This document shows, one piece after another, positions 45,491 through 55,703 of a stretch of DNA of 64,000 nucleotides. Made by a program: the position numbers and the translations under genes. This DNA comes from Phaeodactylum tricornutum CCAP 1055/1 (taxonomy: Eukaryota > Bacillariophyta > Bacillariophyceae > Surirellales > Neidiaceae). The notes under the pieces are model-generated. The model saw only the letters and a program-made list of their open reading frames with translations, was not told the DNA's origin and did no database searches. The stretch covers positions 420,423-484,422 of the forward strand of contig NC_011680.1 of assembly GCF_000150955.2 (NCBI RefSeq). The letters are read 5' to 3'. The stretch's first letter is position 1. The number at the start of each line of letters is the position of its first letter.

Positions 45491-45811
45491 GAGGAAATTC
45501 GCTAAATGGGTAATCAGACCCTGCCAAATCCACTAACTGTGAAAACAATTTTCCCATGAGAATAAAAACACTTAGAATTTATGTGATTCTTCCCAAATAG
45601 CGAAAATTTCACCCCTGCTCATCCCAAATAGCGAATTCTCTCTTCTTTCTTGTATACTTGCCCATTTTCGAATCTTCCATAGCATGCAGGATACTTACAT
45701 AAAAGGTAAATTTGTCAACGGAAAAATGCTTTATAAGTATTTTTGGTTACTCACAGTAGCACCCTTTAGTGGATTTTACATGGTCTGAGCACCCATTTAG
45801 CGAATTTCCTT
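45491..45811. mobile_element. MITE of the GAGGAAATTC family
   Basis: 321 bp with inverted ends of about 30 bp: GAGGAAATTCGCTAAATGGG on the left and the complement of AAGGAAATTCGCTAAATGGG on the right. The flanks AATCTTTCT (45482-45490) and AATCGTTTT (45812-45820) match at 7 of 9 positions. Inside it, 45541-45645 is a copy of the P3 right TIR. It has no coding sequence. Confidence 0.75.
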
Positions 45812-45909
45812 AATCGTTTTTGACACGGTAGAAGTCCCTAACCCTGTTAGTTCGTTTCGCCCACCCCTAACCCATTTCTGAAACTATCCAAGTCGGAATT
45901 TACATTAAA

Positions 45910-47980
45910 GAGAAAATTCGGTATTTGGGATGAGCAGGGGTGAAATTTTTGCTATTTGGGAAAAATCACTCTGTTTCTAAGTGTTTTTATTCTCGCGCGA
46001 AATACGTTTTAAGTAATCTTTTTATTTAAGAAAAACCCCATATCCTCTGTTAGATCACAAGGATTGTTTTCACGTGGTCATCCCTTCACATTAACAGTCA
46101 GTTGCCTCCAATGGTGAGGACTTGGGGATGCATTGACTCATGCAAACAATTAATAATTTTCCAACCAACAAAAGTCAGAAACACAACTACTACGAAGCTA
46201 GAAATTGTTGGCCTTGCCGTCTTGGATGGACAAATATAGTATAGAAAATTATTTTCTGCCAAAGTACATTGCAAGTGCGTCATATGTCCGTCACTCTGGA
46301 CCGTTGGCATTTGGATGTCACGTCGCACTTCATCCCTTCCATGCGTTGTTTGGTGCAAACCGCCACGGGACGCAACGCGTCGATCAAGCAGGTACCTTTC
46401 GCCGTTGTGGATTGCATCCAGAGTGGGCCCCACACAACGCGCTTTCGGACGGCGGAACGCTGTAATGGTGCTACCCTTGTTTGGAGACCCTCCGCCAACA
46501 CGGTCGACAGCTTGTTGATTGTCAACTACTCCTTTGACACGCACGCGTTGGAAACCTTGGACATTATTGTCCCAAACATTGTGACGTTTGTTGCGCTTCT
46601 GACCACCCTTGAGGATTTGTATTCTGATTTTTGACGACGGCGTAACGGTGACTAAAGGTACTGCACTGAACGTATTGCACATGATTCCCTTCTCGTAGGA
46701 GCAAACCAAACGCCAAGGCTTCGGCAGTGTCCCATTCGATACCTTCGCCATTTCCTGACGTGCCTTAAAGATTTTGGCCATTTGACAATACCTGGAACCG
46801 TTCCGGGTCGGATTCCTATCTTGCGCAAAGTCCATCTTATTGCCGGTACGACGAATACGACTAATCTGCGACGGCCCTTTGAAACTGGTCCACCTGGAGC
46901 TCAACCAATCCGTCTCCTTTTCCACATACATCTTGGAAGCTTCCAAATCCTTCTCGTAGCTTTCCAACGTAAAGTCACCGATCTCTTGACATTCTTCTTT
47001 GGATAAGGTTCCTTCTTCAATCAATCACTTTTCGACAATTTCCAGGGTTGGTGGGTGTTGAGAGATTTCCTTATAGAGTTTGGGTTGCGTAAAGGCCGGC
47101 TGATCCAATTTGTTGTGACCATTACAACGGTAGCAGACCATCTCAATAATGACATCCATGCCCCATTCGTGACGTCATTCGACGGCGGTCTCGAGTGCCG
47201 TCGATACTGCTAGGGGATCATTGCCGTTGCAGTGAAAGATGGGGCAAGTGAAGGCCTTGCCCAAATCCGACGAGTAGGGCGTCGAGCGCAAATGTAGGGG
47301 GTTGGTGGTGAAGACAATCTGATTGTTGATAATGACGTGAATGGTTCCACCAACATCAAATCGGGCACCTCGGCCATTTGCATGGTCTCGTAGACTACAC
47401 CTTGCCCGGCAAAGGTGGCGTCTCCGTGCAATAGGATTGGTAAAACGTTACGAATCTTCTTCAGGCTGACAGGCTTGGTAACGTGCCCGGACAGCGAGAA
47501 CATCTTTTTTTCTAGAATGCACTGTGCCGGACCGAGTGCTTGCTCACCCGCAGCTTTGCCCGAGAACAACGGCTCGTGGGGTTCTTCGTTGTCAGAAATC
47601 TCTTCGGCGGCTTGCGAGTAAAAGCTGATCCCAACAAACCCCCTTTGTGACAGGATGACTTCATGCTGATCCCCCTTACTGTCAAAGCCTAGCGTTGCTT
47701 TCTGCACTTTCTCCTGTTTGTCACCGCAGCCCAATATCTGAGCCAGTGTTGTACTTCACGTTGTGAACAGGAAAGAGTTGGCTGCTGGGTGGAGAGTCAA
47801 AAATTTCATGGAGGGAACTGCTGAATCTAAATGGTTATAAATAGTATTTGTGTTGTTATTAATTAAAAAGATTACTTAAAAAGTATTTCCCGCGAGAACA
47901 AAAAAACACTTAGAATCAGTGTGATTTTTCCCAAATAGCGAAAATTTTACCCCTGCTCATCCCAAATACCGAATTTTCTC
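45910..47980. mobile_element. Pack-type Mutator-like element P3 carrying 2-oxoglutarate dehydrogenase pieces
   Basis: Inverted repeats of 110-120 bp (45910-46030 and 47868-47980) begin GAGAAAATTCGGTATTTGGG. The flanks TACATTAAA (45901-45909) and TACATTTAA (47981-47989) differ at one of nine positions, an aged 9-bp target duplication. There is no transposase. The right 1 kb is a 2-oxoglutarate dehydrogenase fragment. The left 0.6 kb (46100-46700) is open in several frames but not recognised. It lies 170 bp upstream of the CYTH gene. Confidence 0.82.
46750..47734 (-). pseudogene. Captured 2-oxoglutarate dehydrogenase E1 fragment
   Basis: The minus strand reads VLPILLHGDATFAGQGVVYETMQMAEVP, the thiamine-diphosphate-binding part of the E1 component, here split in quotation as LPILLHGDATFAGQGVV and YETMQMAEVP. 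Pieces follow in other frames: NDPLAVSTALETA-type and ERHEWG-type sequence near 47170-47220, then LIEEGTLSKEECQEIGDF, ETDWLSSRW and KIFKARQEMAK. E1 is a mitochondrial citric-acid-cycle enzyme of about 1000 residues; about 320 codons remain, with frameshifts and stops (for example 47025). It is inside the TIRs of P3. Confidence 0.78.
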
Positions 47981-48149
47981 TACATTTAACTGTAAAATGT
48001 TTCGATGAGCTCGCGTGAGATACCATAGTAAAAGATCCAATCAAATTGTCTCACTGTAAACAGTGCCAGTCCGGACAACCAACACGTAACTTGCACTCAC
48101 CACGGTGGTGAAACATACAATTTTTTTTTTCCAAGTGAATGTCGGCTCC

Positions 48150-49031
48150 ATGAAGAGAGTAACGAGAGACTACATACCACTGTACATGGCTTTCGTATTT
48201 TGCCAGTCGAATCTCTCAATTGCACTACCAATATCACGGATCCGTTTCTTGACTCGCTCATTGCGTACATCTCAACTTCCCAGGCAGCACTCAAATTCCG
48301 ACGTCTTTGAGGTAGAACAGAAGTTTCCGCTTTCGCTAGACTCTCTGCCAATCTTGGAAGAGCGGCTACGGATTTTGGGTTTTGAACAAATTACAACGAA
48401 GGAACTGACAGATTGGTATTTTGACAACGTTTGCAGCGACCTTGTGCAGCAGGATTGCTGGCTACGCTACCGAGAAGATGAGAATCAAGGGGAATGGCAA
48501 CTCAAGAAAGGAGTAAGAGGTCAATATAACGGAGCAAATACGTCGACAGTATATGAAGAAATTGAAGGCGCGAAAGCTTTGAACGCTGCTGTAGACCTTT
48601 TGGCAAAAGTGGAAAGAAAAGCAGATGTCCCTCTACCATTCGAATTTGCTGGTTTTGCCCCGTTTCACATTCCGAAGCTCCTCGAGGAAATCTCCTTGTT
48701 ACAACTTCACCCCTTCGCCCGAATTTTGACAAAAAGAGCAAGCTGGGTATCTACTGACCAATGCAATATGATGTTTTGGGCTCTGACTGTAGATTTGGAC
48801 ATAACCGATTTCGGATACGCGGTGGGTGAAGTGGAAGCGATGATAAAGGACCGAAGAGACGTTCCTAGGGCCCGAGCAGCAATAAATGGCTTGGTTAAAC
48901 GTCTCAAACCAGTAGGAACGCACTCTACGATAGCGATTGGGAAACTCGAATATTACCTACAGAGTCGACAACCAGAGCTTTACCAAATGTGTATCGAACG
49001 AGGCATCGTAAAAGAGCCAGCTGCTGAATGA
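48150..49031 (+). CDS. CYTH-domain phosphohydrolase (thiamine-triphosphatase-like)
   Basis: 293 residues from ATG 48150. The frame is open from 48105, but the first 15 codons read through a poly-T run and are unlikely. CYTH enzymes form an eight-stranded tunnel that binds triphosphates and divalent metal ions. Signature pieces are FEVEQKFPL (EXEXK-like), CWLRYRED, GEWQLKKG, YEEIEG and, near the C-terminus, LTVDLDITDFGYAVGEVEAM, the pattern of eukaryotic thiamine triphosphatase. A hydrophobic N-terminus and an Arg/Ser-rich stretch (to about residue 50) suggest organelle import. No intron. The Pack element P3 lies just upstream and may have replaced part of the promoter. Confidence 0.85.
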   Translation: MKRVTRDYIPLYMAFVFCQSNLSIALPISRIRFLTRSLRTSQLPRQHSNSDVFEVEQKFPLSLDSLPILEERLRILGFEQITTKELTDWYFDNVCSDLVQQDCWLRYREDENQGEWQLKKGVRGQYNGANTSTVYEEIEGAKALNAAVDLLAKVERKADVPLPFEFAGFAPFHIPKLLEEISLLQLHPFARILTKRASWVSTDQCNMMFWALTVDLDITDFGYAVGEVEAMIKDRRDVPRARAAINGLVKRLKPVGTHSTIAIGKLEYYLQSRQPELYQMCIERGIVKEPAAE

Positions 49032-49835
49032 ACATCGTGGCAGCAAGCTCTTCTTAACAAATCTTTTGTATAACATCTTTTTTAGATTAAGCAGATTTGA
49101 TCCGAACAACGGCCACAAGTTTCTATTTGTCGAGCAGACTCACAAGATTTTTTGCTGAACTCTTGATTCAGGGAGTAACATTCGCTTATCAGAATGCATG
49201 CTTTTCATCACTTCAAGCATTTTTCTTTAAAATGCCAAGCTATTCTGATACCGAGGCCAGGACAAGACTATATGCAGAGCTATATGCAACAGCTCGTATA
49301 CAGTTAGTTCCTATGTTTATCTGAGGTTGATGGTGCCTTGTGTTGCTCGAAAATATACTGTGTTTGACTCGAATCGCGCTCTCACAGCCAGTCTCTTAAT
49401 CTATCTATGTCTGACAGTGACAGTGAATGATGACCTGCCTGATTAGAATCTCATCGCCTAGAGTGCGATATTGTTGTGTCAGGTTTGGCTCCAATGCCAC
49501 TTAGCTGTGGTAGAGCAGTAAGCTGCGAAAGTGTAATATTGTCATTCATTGAGTACCACTGACATACTATAGCACGTTTTGTATATAATGCAATCAGCCA
49601 AGAGCGATTAATCCAAATTGTCCACCAAACGTAAGATGTGGCTCGCCTACTCAAAATAAATGGACGACAGCGAAGAGATCCCCACACCTTAGAGATTTTA
49701 TTTTTTATTAGGACCCCGGCGCGCTTACCATGAAGCAAAAGTGACAACTGGAGGGATCCGTTTCGTTCGACGCAGCCGTGCTGTTGCACATTAGTATTGA
49801 TATTCTCTTGACTATCGCTCGTTGCGTGAATAAAC
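49032..49835. other. Intergenic, no feature seen
   Basis: About 800 bp between the CYTH gene and glycosyltransferase 1. Short open frames occur (for example 49097-49324 and minus 49451-49897) without domain-like sequence. No repeats or TIRs were recognised. Confidence 0.5.
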
Positions 49836-52630
49836 ATGCGAACACGGAACCAGAGACAAGACGGTGCAGATGATATTATGAGCAAAGTCAATGCCACTGA
49901 CAGTCGTCATCGCCGACAGGATTCTAATATCAAAGACAACGAGCAAACACCAATCGTCCTGCCAAACAGATCCATCGACGGCTTTACTGACGACTCATTC
50001 CGTGTAACGCAGACACGAAAGAGAATTTTGCGGCAAGGTGTTGCTCCACAAGTAGCGGAAGGCAGTGGAGACTGTGAGCAGAAGGAAAAAAGCAAGACTC
50101 GTGGTAAAATTAGCAGACTTGGTGCAGCTGGCTTTTACCTAAAAGCGTGTCATCAATCGGGATATGTATTACAAGCAATAACGTGGGCCAAAGCTCGTCC
50201 GTTTGTTGTCGGAGCCATGCTATTTTCCATTCCTTTTATTTTGCGGCCGTCTCGCTTTGGGCGGTTCTTAAGCTTTATTGGCCTGATGCGTTGGTACCCC
50301 GCGTATTTTGGAAACCATCCAATAGCGGGAGGTCCGTTAGGCCGTAAAATCGATTACAACTATCTTACCAAAGTATACGAAAGGACTAAACGAGAAAATC
50401 AAGAGAAGCTGGGAAAATTGGGGATTACAGAGCTGCCCTATATTGAAACATTGAATGCAAAGGAGCAAATCAACGTTTTGAATTTGAACACGCGAGCGGC
50501 GATACGAGAACTTTTAGTTCGACGAGAAAGACGTGCTGTGATGTGGAATGAATTAGAATTGCAATCACAAGGCTTAAAATTGGCTACCGACTGCAAACAG
50601 TGTGACGGTGTGGCGGGTTGCTTAAATCCTTGCGGAATACCTCGGATTCTTTTGCTTCCGCAGCTCCACAATTGGGAACCGCCGCGGCCAGGTCTAATAT
50701 CCGGCGCCAACTTGATCCCCTTCACATTTGACGAAACCGAAGTGCGCGATTTCTTGTCTGTCGCTCACCCGCAGCTTCGGAATCATACCAAGCAAGAGAC
50801 CAACGTTTCCACGACGGTGTGGGCGCTAGCAGCCTTGACTTCGTATGGCGGCGTCTTTCTTGGGGATCAGCGTCGCTCTAAGATTGATACAGCGAATAAA
50901 GTCCTGTTTGGGGGTTCGAATCGTGGGATCCTTGATATAGCCTTACGAGATACGCCGGTGGCCATCGTTTCCCTAGAGAGAACTGGAACCGATTTTCGTC
51001 TCAAGATGCTGATGACTACACCAAACCATCCTTTCTTAGAATGTGCTCTTGGCGAGTTGCAAGCAATGAGCCTTTTAAACGTTCCACAACTGTGGAGAAT
51101 GCTCATGGTCTCTAAAGAACCTTCGTTCTACGTCGATGAAGGTTGGAAACGGGCGTTAATAAATTGCCCTGCAAAGAAAGAGACTGGATGCTGTCACTCC
51201 AATTCTTTGGTTTCCGTCACAGACGTGGCCGCGGATTATGAAAGCCAAATGCTGAAAGTCGGCAAAAGTGTGGTATATGTGCAAATAGTGAAAGAAGAGA
51301 TATTGGAGGTTAGGTCAGCAAAAACAGCCCAAGTTGAAATACAACATACTTCGCGGGCATCAACTGAACCCTCTACAAAGGTTCGGTTGGAAACGCTTTT
51401 GCGCCTTCATAAAGCCGACCCAGGATGGTTGTGTACTAGGTGCATCAAGACTCCATGGTACGGCTCCATGGAAAAATGTTCGTTCTTTTGTCCAACAAGG
51501 TACGAAGAACTCGTTTGTCGGTCTCCGGATAAGCCTCCTAGACGCGAAGTCCCAGTAGATGTGAATGTTTTGGTTCCTTCCCAGCCATCAGCCCAACGTA
51601 TTCCACGCATTATACATCAGACCTGGTTTGAAGACCTCACGATAGACCGATACCCGCAACTTGTAAGGTTGCAAAACTCTTGGAAACAAAGCGGTTGGGA
51701 GTATCGATTTTACGACGATGCCGCGGCAAAGGAGTACGTGATCGAAAACTTCCCCTATCACTTTGCTGAAGCTTTTGACAGTTTAATTCCTGGAGCTTAC
51801 AAGGCCGACTTTTTTCGGTATCTTGTGCTGATGAAGACGGGGGGTGTATATGCTGATGTGGACGTTATGCTCGACACAAATCTTGATTCATTTATCACTC
51901 CATCCATGTCCTTTTTTGCGCCAAGAGATATCGTGGGTGAATACGCAGGACAGCCATTTTGCCTTTGGAATGGACTTATCGGTAAGTCGAGTGTGCCAAA
52001 TTATTGCGAGTGCAATGCTCCAAGCTGTTGCTTACATATTTAATATTCACAGGAGCCGCTCCAGGGCATCCGTTTCTGATACGAGCTGTTGAACGTCTTG
52101 TAAATCTTATCTTGGATCGCTCAGACTTGTATGACATGGAACGCGATATTTGTCGAAGATCGGAAAAACCGATAGAGCTTTGGAAAGTGAGAGCAGAGCC
52201 TTTGCTGCTTTTTTCGGGGCCATGCGCCCTCGGCGTTGCCGCAAACGAAGCTTTGAATCGATCGTCACTTGAGCCATTTGATATAGGATGGATCAGCATG
52301 GAAAATCTTGGTTTCGGTGGGAAAGATGATCATGGTGATGCTCTGATTTTGGTGGGCGACAAATTTGACATGGGCGCCTTTCGAATTTCGGACCCGGAAA
52401 GAAATTTTGTTGTTGCTTCAACAGACCTGGATGGAGTGGAAAAAAAAGCAAGGATCATGGCGAATCCAACGATAGTCGAACGGAACTTAAATGACACACG
52501 ACAGAAGCAACTACCGCACTACAGTAAAACAGCAAAGGGAGTCTATGTCTGGGGAAGTGCTCGTGTCTACAAAGACAATGAAGTCGCCAACGAAAAAATT
52601 AAGTTTTTCCCTCAATACCATGACGAGTAG
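49836..52630 (+). CDS. OCH1-like glycosyltransferase 1, two exons
   Basis: Exons 49836-51981 and 52053-52630, 907 residues. The 71-bp intron (GTAAGT...TTCACAG) splits a Gly codon in FCLWNGLIG-AAPGHPFL. The C-terminal half is the sugar-binding DXD domain of the Gly_transf_sug/OCH1 type (PF04488): IPRIIHQTWFED, GAYKADFFRYLVLMKTGGVY and then ADVDVM with the DXD motif at about residue 675, which holds the nucleotide-sugar metal ion. A membrane segment lies at about 108-140, after a basic cytosolic tail, so this should be a type II Golgi protein. Ahead of the catalytic domain is a Cys-rich block (WLCTRC, YGSMEKCSFFC) shared with the paralogue at 58311-60132. It ends 46 bp from the convergent FemAB-like gene. 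Confidence 0.88.
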
Positions 52631-52676
52631 ATCGATATTTAGCTGCAGGGTTTAAATTTCACTTCCCAGTCACGAC

Positions 52677-54395
52677 TCACAGATTTTTGCTAGCGCTTCG
52701 TCTATGACCTTTTTTCGACCGGCGCCTTCGCAGGTACTCTGACAGCTCCAGATTGTCTTCAGTTTCGTTCTCGACAAACTGTCGAATCGCTCTTCGTAGC
52801 CCCGGATGACAAATGTAGTGTACTGAATGCACAAGGACGGGGTCAAACCCTCGTGCCCATTTATAGTCGCCACCGCCTGCGCCTGGTTCCATGCGGGTCA
52901 AGCCATTTTTGATGCAGAAATCAATCGCTGACCAATAACACACTTCGAAGTGCAAGTTTTTGATTAAGTGCTCGGTAAGACATCCCCAGTAACGTCCGTA
53001 GAATATTCCATCCATTACGATATCTGTATATCAGCCGACAAAAATGGTTAGGACGAAGCCGAAATTAGTTGAAACTCCATTGTTTCCTATAATGGTTCAC
53101 TCACTGATGGTCCCGGCAAAAACATCTTCAGCTTTGAGCTCGGCTCCAGTCGAATTATGACGAGCGCAAATGAAACAGAGATGCTTGCAAAAGTCAGATC
53201 TCACTAGCAGTTCAAAAAATTCCAAAGTCAAGTATTGTCGACCCCAAAAGGACATCTTTTGAATAGTTGCCAAGTAGATATCAAACATACGGGCGACTAG
53301 ACCGGGGTGTCTGCGAATCTCTTCGCCGCTAACAGTGTCGATACGAATACCTTGATCCTCTCTAACTGAGCTCCGTTCACGCTGAATAGCTATTCGTCGC
53401 TTACTCTTGAAAGCTCTCAGATAGTCATCAAATGAGTCATATGGCATGTTACTATTGTTCGGATTTCGATTGCACCAGTGATATTGTAGAGAAGTTCTCC
53501 TAATATAGTCGTCTTTGACACCTTTCAGAGACTCTAAAAGGGACTGCATTGATCGAGGTAGAGACTTCAGTTTGGTATCTACCTGGTCCAACCCTCCCGC
53601 CAAGGCCGTTGCTTCTTCGTCTCTGAGAAAATTTATATGTACACTGCTAAGCTTGTTGGTGATTGCCAACTGACGCAAAAATTCACCCACGGCCCCTCGA
53701 AACGATGACAAGTCCGAATTGCAGTATGTTGCGGACACCGATGGCATCCACAAAATTCGGTCGCCTGTGGCTGGTGTAAATGGAATACCAGACAAAAGCT
53801 TGGGATAATAATCAATCCGATTTCGATATGCTGCTTCCGCCCAGGACTGGTCAAAGACAAACTCTCCCAGTGAATGCTCTTTGATGTACAACGGAACGTA
53901 GCCGACAAGTTGCTTACCAATTCTAATGGAGACATGTTGGGGTACCCATCCAGTAGAACGTGAAGCACAATTCGATTCTTCCAGGCATCTTATCCAAGAA
54001 TGTTTGAGGAACGGCGAAGAAGAATGACAAGCATCCCATGTGTCTTCTGAAATACTCGAGATTGACGAATGTAACTCAAAATGCAGAGGTGTGATAAATG
54101 ACGAGTTGGAATGATGGACCAATAGTGAAGGAGATATTTCGTCAGGTTTTTTCTGCGATTCACCTTGGTCCAAGTGCAATCTTATTCTTTGTCGTGATGG
54201 TGTATATCTTTGCACCAACAAGCAGTGGCCTTGATACAGCGAAATAAACCTCGCCGATCGAACTTTAAAGAAATCTGTCACAGAAGCCACTGGGCTTCTT
54301 TTCCGCAGCCGGGACACCCGAAAGTCGAATGCGTTTGTTAGACGCCAAAACAGCAGGACGCTATGAACTAAATTTAATTTTGAAGTCCTCGGCAT
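52677..54395 (-). CDS. FemAB-like N-acyltransferase (PF04339), probably plastid, two exons
   Basis: Exons 54395-53105 and 53023-52677, 545 residues. The 81-bp intron (GTGAGT...ATACAG) splits Asn in AGTINIVMDGIFYGRYWGC. Sequence blocks follow the PF04339 family (peptidoglycan biosynthesis/recognition, GNAT-related): ESNCASRSTGWVPQHVSI, GYVPLYIKEHSLGEFVFD, YYPKLLSGIPFTPATG, then HFEVCYWSAIDFCIKNGL, GDYKWARGFDPV, HSVHYICHPGLR. The N-terminus is a signal peptide followed by TNAFDF, an Ala-Phe step typical for import into diatom plastids. The reaction in algae is not established; bacterial relatives transfer amino acids or acyl groups. The gene starts 123 bp from Pack element P4. Confidence 0.85.
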
Positions 54396-54518
54396 GATGG
54401 TGAGATCATAGGCGGAATACAGACGAGTATTCTGAAGTCAGCAGCGTCGCCCAAGATCTCTGTCATCGTAGCAAACTCTCCTGGTCTTGTTCAACGGACA
54501 CATACGGTCAAAAAGAAA

Positions 54519-55290
54519 GAGGAAATTCCCTATCCGGGCGACGCCTAGCCCGCAATTCCCCTATCCGGGCCAAATCTGATTTTTTTAAGTAATATTTTTT
54601 GATCGCGAAGTACCTCTTAAGTAACAAAACCATTTAGCATTTTTCAATTATATTTGTCCTCGATCGTGTAGAGTATATTCCTCATGCATTGGCATCAGTA
54701 GGTGTCGGTGGTAAAAATCAATGCTTCCCATCCATTTGTTGCCTTTGAAGCAGTTTGCTTGGAACACTTGCTACCAACTCCTACGTGGTACAATTGCACA
54801 AAGTTGCATGAGGGGGTGTTGCGATTGCATGGACGCCAAGCCTGGAACACTGCCGGTTGCAAACAACACCGTCCTCCACCAGCGCTACTTTCGAATGACG
54901 CCACGCACTACCCGGGCAATCCTTTTGAAGCCGTCCACGCCAGCCGCCACGGATACACACTGCCGCCTTGGCCGTTGTGGTCGGAGCCGCCGCACACGCC
55001 CTTTTCAATGCCGTCAAGTGCGCCGGGATTGGCGCCGATCCTGTACAGTGGAGACAACAATGGGCCGTTGAGGTGGTCAAAATTGCCAACGGCGTCGTGC
55101 ATCCCAGAGATTACGCCCTCATCCAACCCAAGAAGCGTCACGATCATAGACAAATATAAAGGAAAAAATGTTAAATGGTTGTGTTACTTAAGAATTACTT
55201 CGCGCTCAAAAAATATTACTTATAAAAACTCGGATTTGGCCCGGATAGGGGAATTGCGGGCTACGCGTCGCCCGGATAGGGAATTCCCTC
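54519..55290. mobile_element. Pack-type Mutator-like element P4
   Basis: 772 bp. Inverted ends of about 150 bp (54519-54670, 55139-55290) start GAGGAAATTCCCTATCCGGG on the left and GAGGGAATTCCCTATCCGGG on the right; CCCTATCCGGGC occurs twice in each. Flanks AAAAAGAAA (54510-54518) and AAAAAGAAT (55291-55299) match at 8 of 9. The 470-bp cargo has coding-like sequence in two plus frames: one from 54702 (FVAFEAVCLEHLLPTPTWYN) and one near 54968-55159 (VVVGAAAHALFNAVKCAG), as if a frameshift split one gene fragment. I do not recognise it. Confidence 0.8.
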
Positions 55291-55299
55291 AAAAAGAAT

Positions 55300-55703
55300 T
55301 CCGGAACAGAGTTGTTCGATTCACCTGTGTCAAAACGGAGTCACAAGGACAGACGTATACAACCATGGATGACAATTAGATAGCGAGTTCACCGTGTCGT
55401 GTATGTTAACTGTGTGCGTTGAAACAGTCTTTTTCCACGAAAACTTGTATTTCACATAGGAAAATATATTTATTGCGTCTCGCAAGAATCGCTGAAATCC
55501 GGATTTTCGAACAAATTGCTCTTACAGTGAGAATTGAACTAAATTTTCTGCAGGATGAGCATGTAACTGACTGTGAAAATGACTGAGCCAGCCTGTCGGG
55601 GGCCAGTCCGGGATCAAGCACTCCTGTTGCACAGAAGCCATCACCATTGACTACAAGAAAGACCTAACATCTCTAGCAAAAGGACACAAAACCAGAAGTA
55701 AAA
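55300..55703. other. Intergenic, no feature seen
   Basis: 404 bp between P4 and the PH-like gene, presumably holding its promoter and leader. No repeat or gene-like sequence was recognised. Confidence 0.5.

Noticed and set aside
49097-49324. Short plus-strand frame in the intergenic region
   Set aside because: No domain, no homologous copy in the window, and composition like its surroundings.
50905-50925. GGTTCGAATC, a tRNA B-box-like sequence
   Set aside because: It lies inside the coding exon of glycosyltransferase 1 and no cloverleaf can be drawn around it.
54702-55379. 225-codon open frame
   Set aside because: It starts and ends outside natural gene signals, crosses the right TIR and border of Pack element P4, and its coding-like parts are in two frames; treated as cargo.
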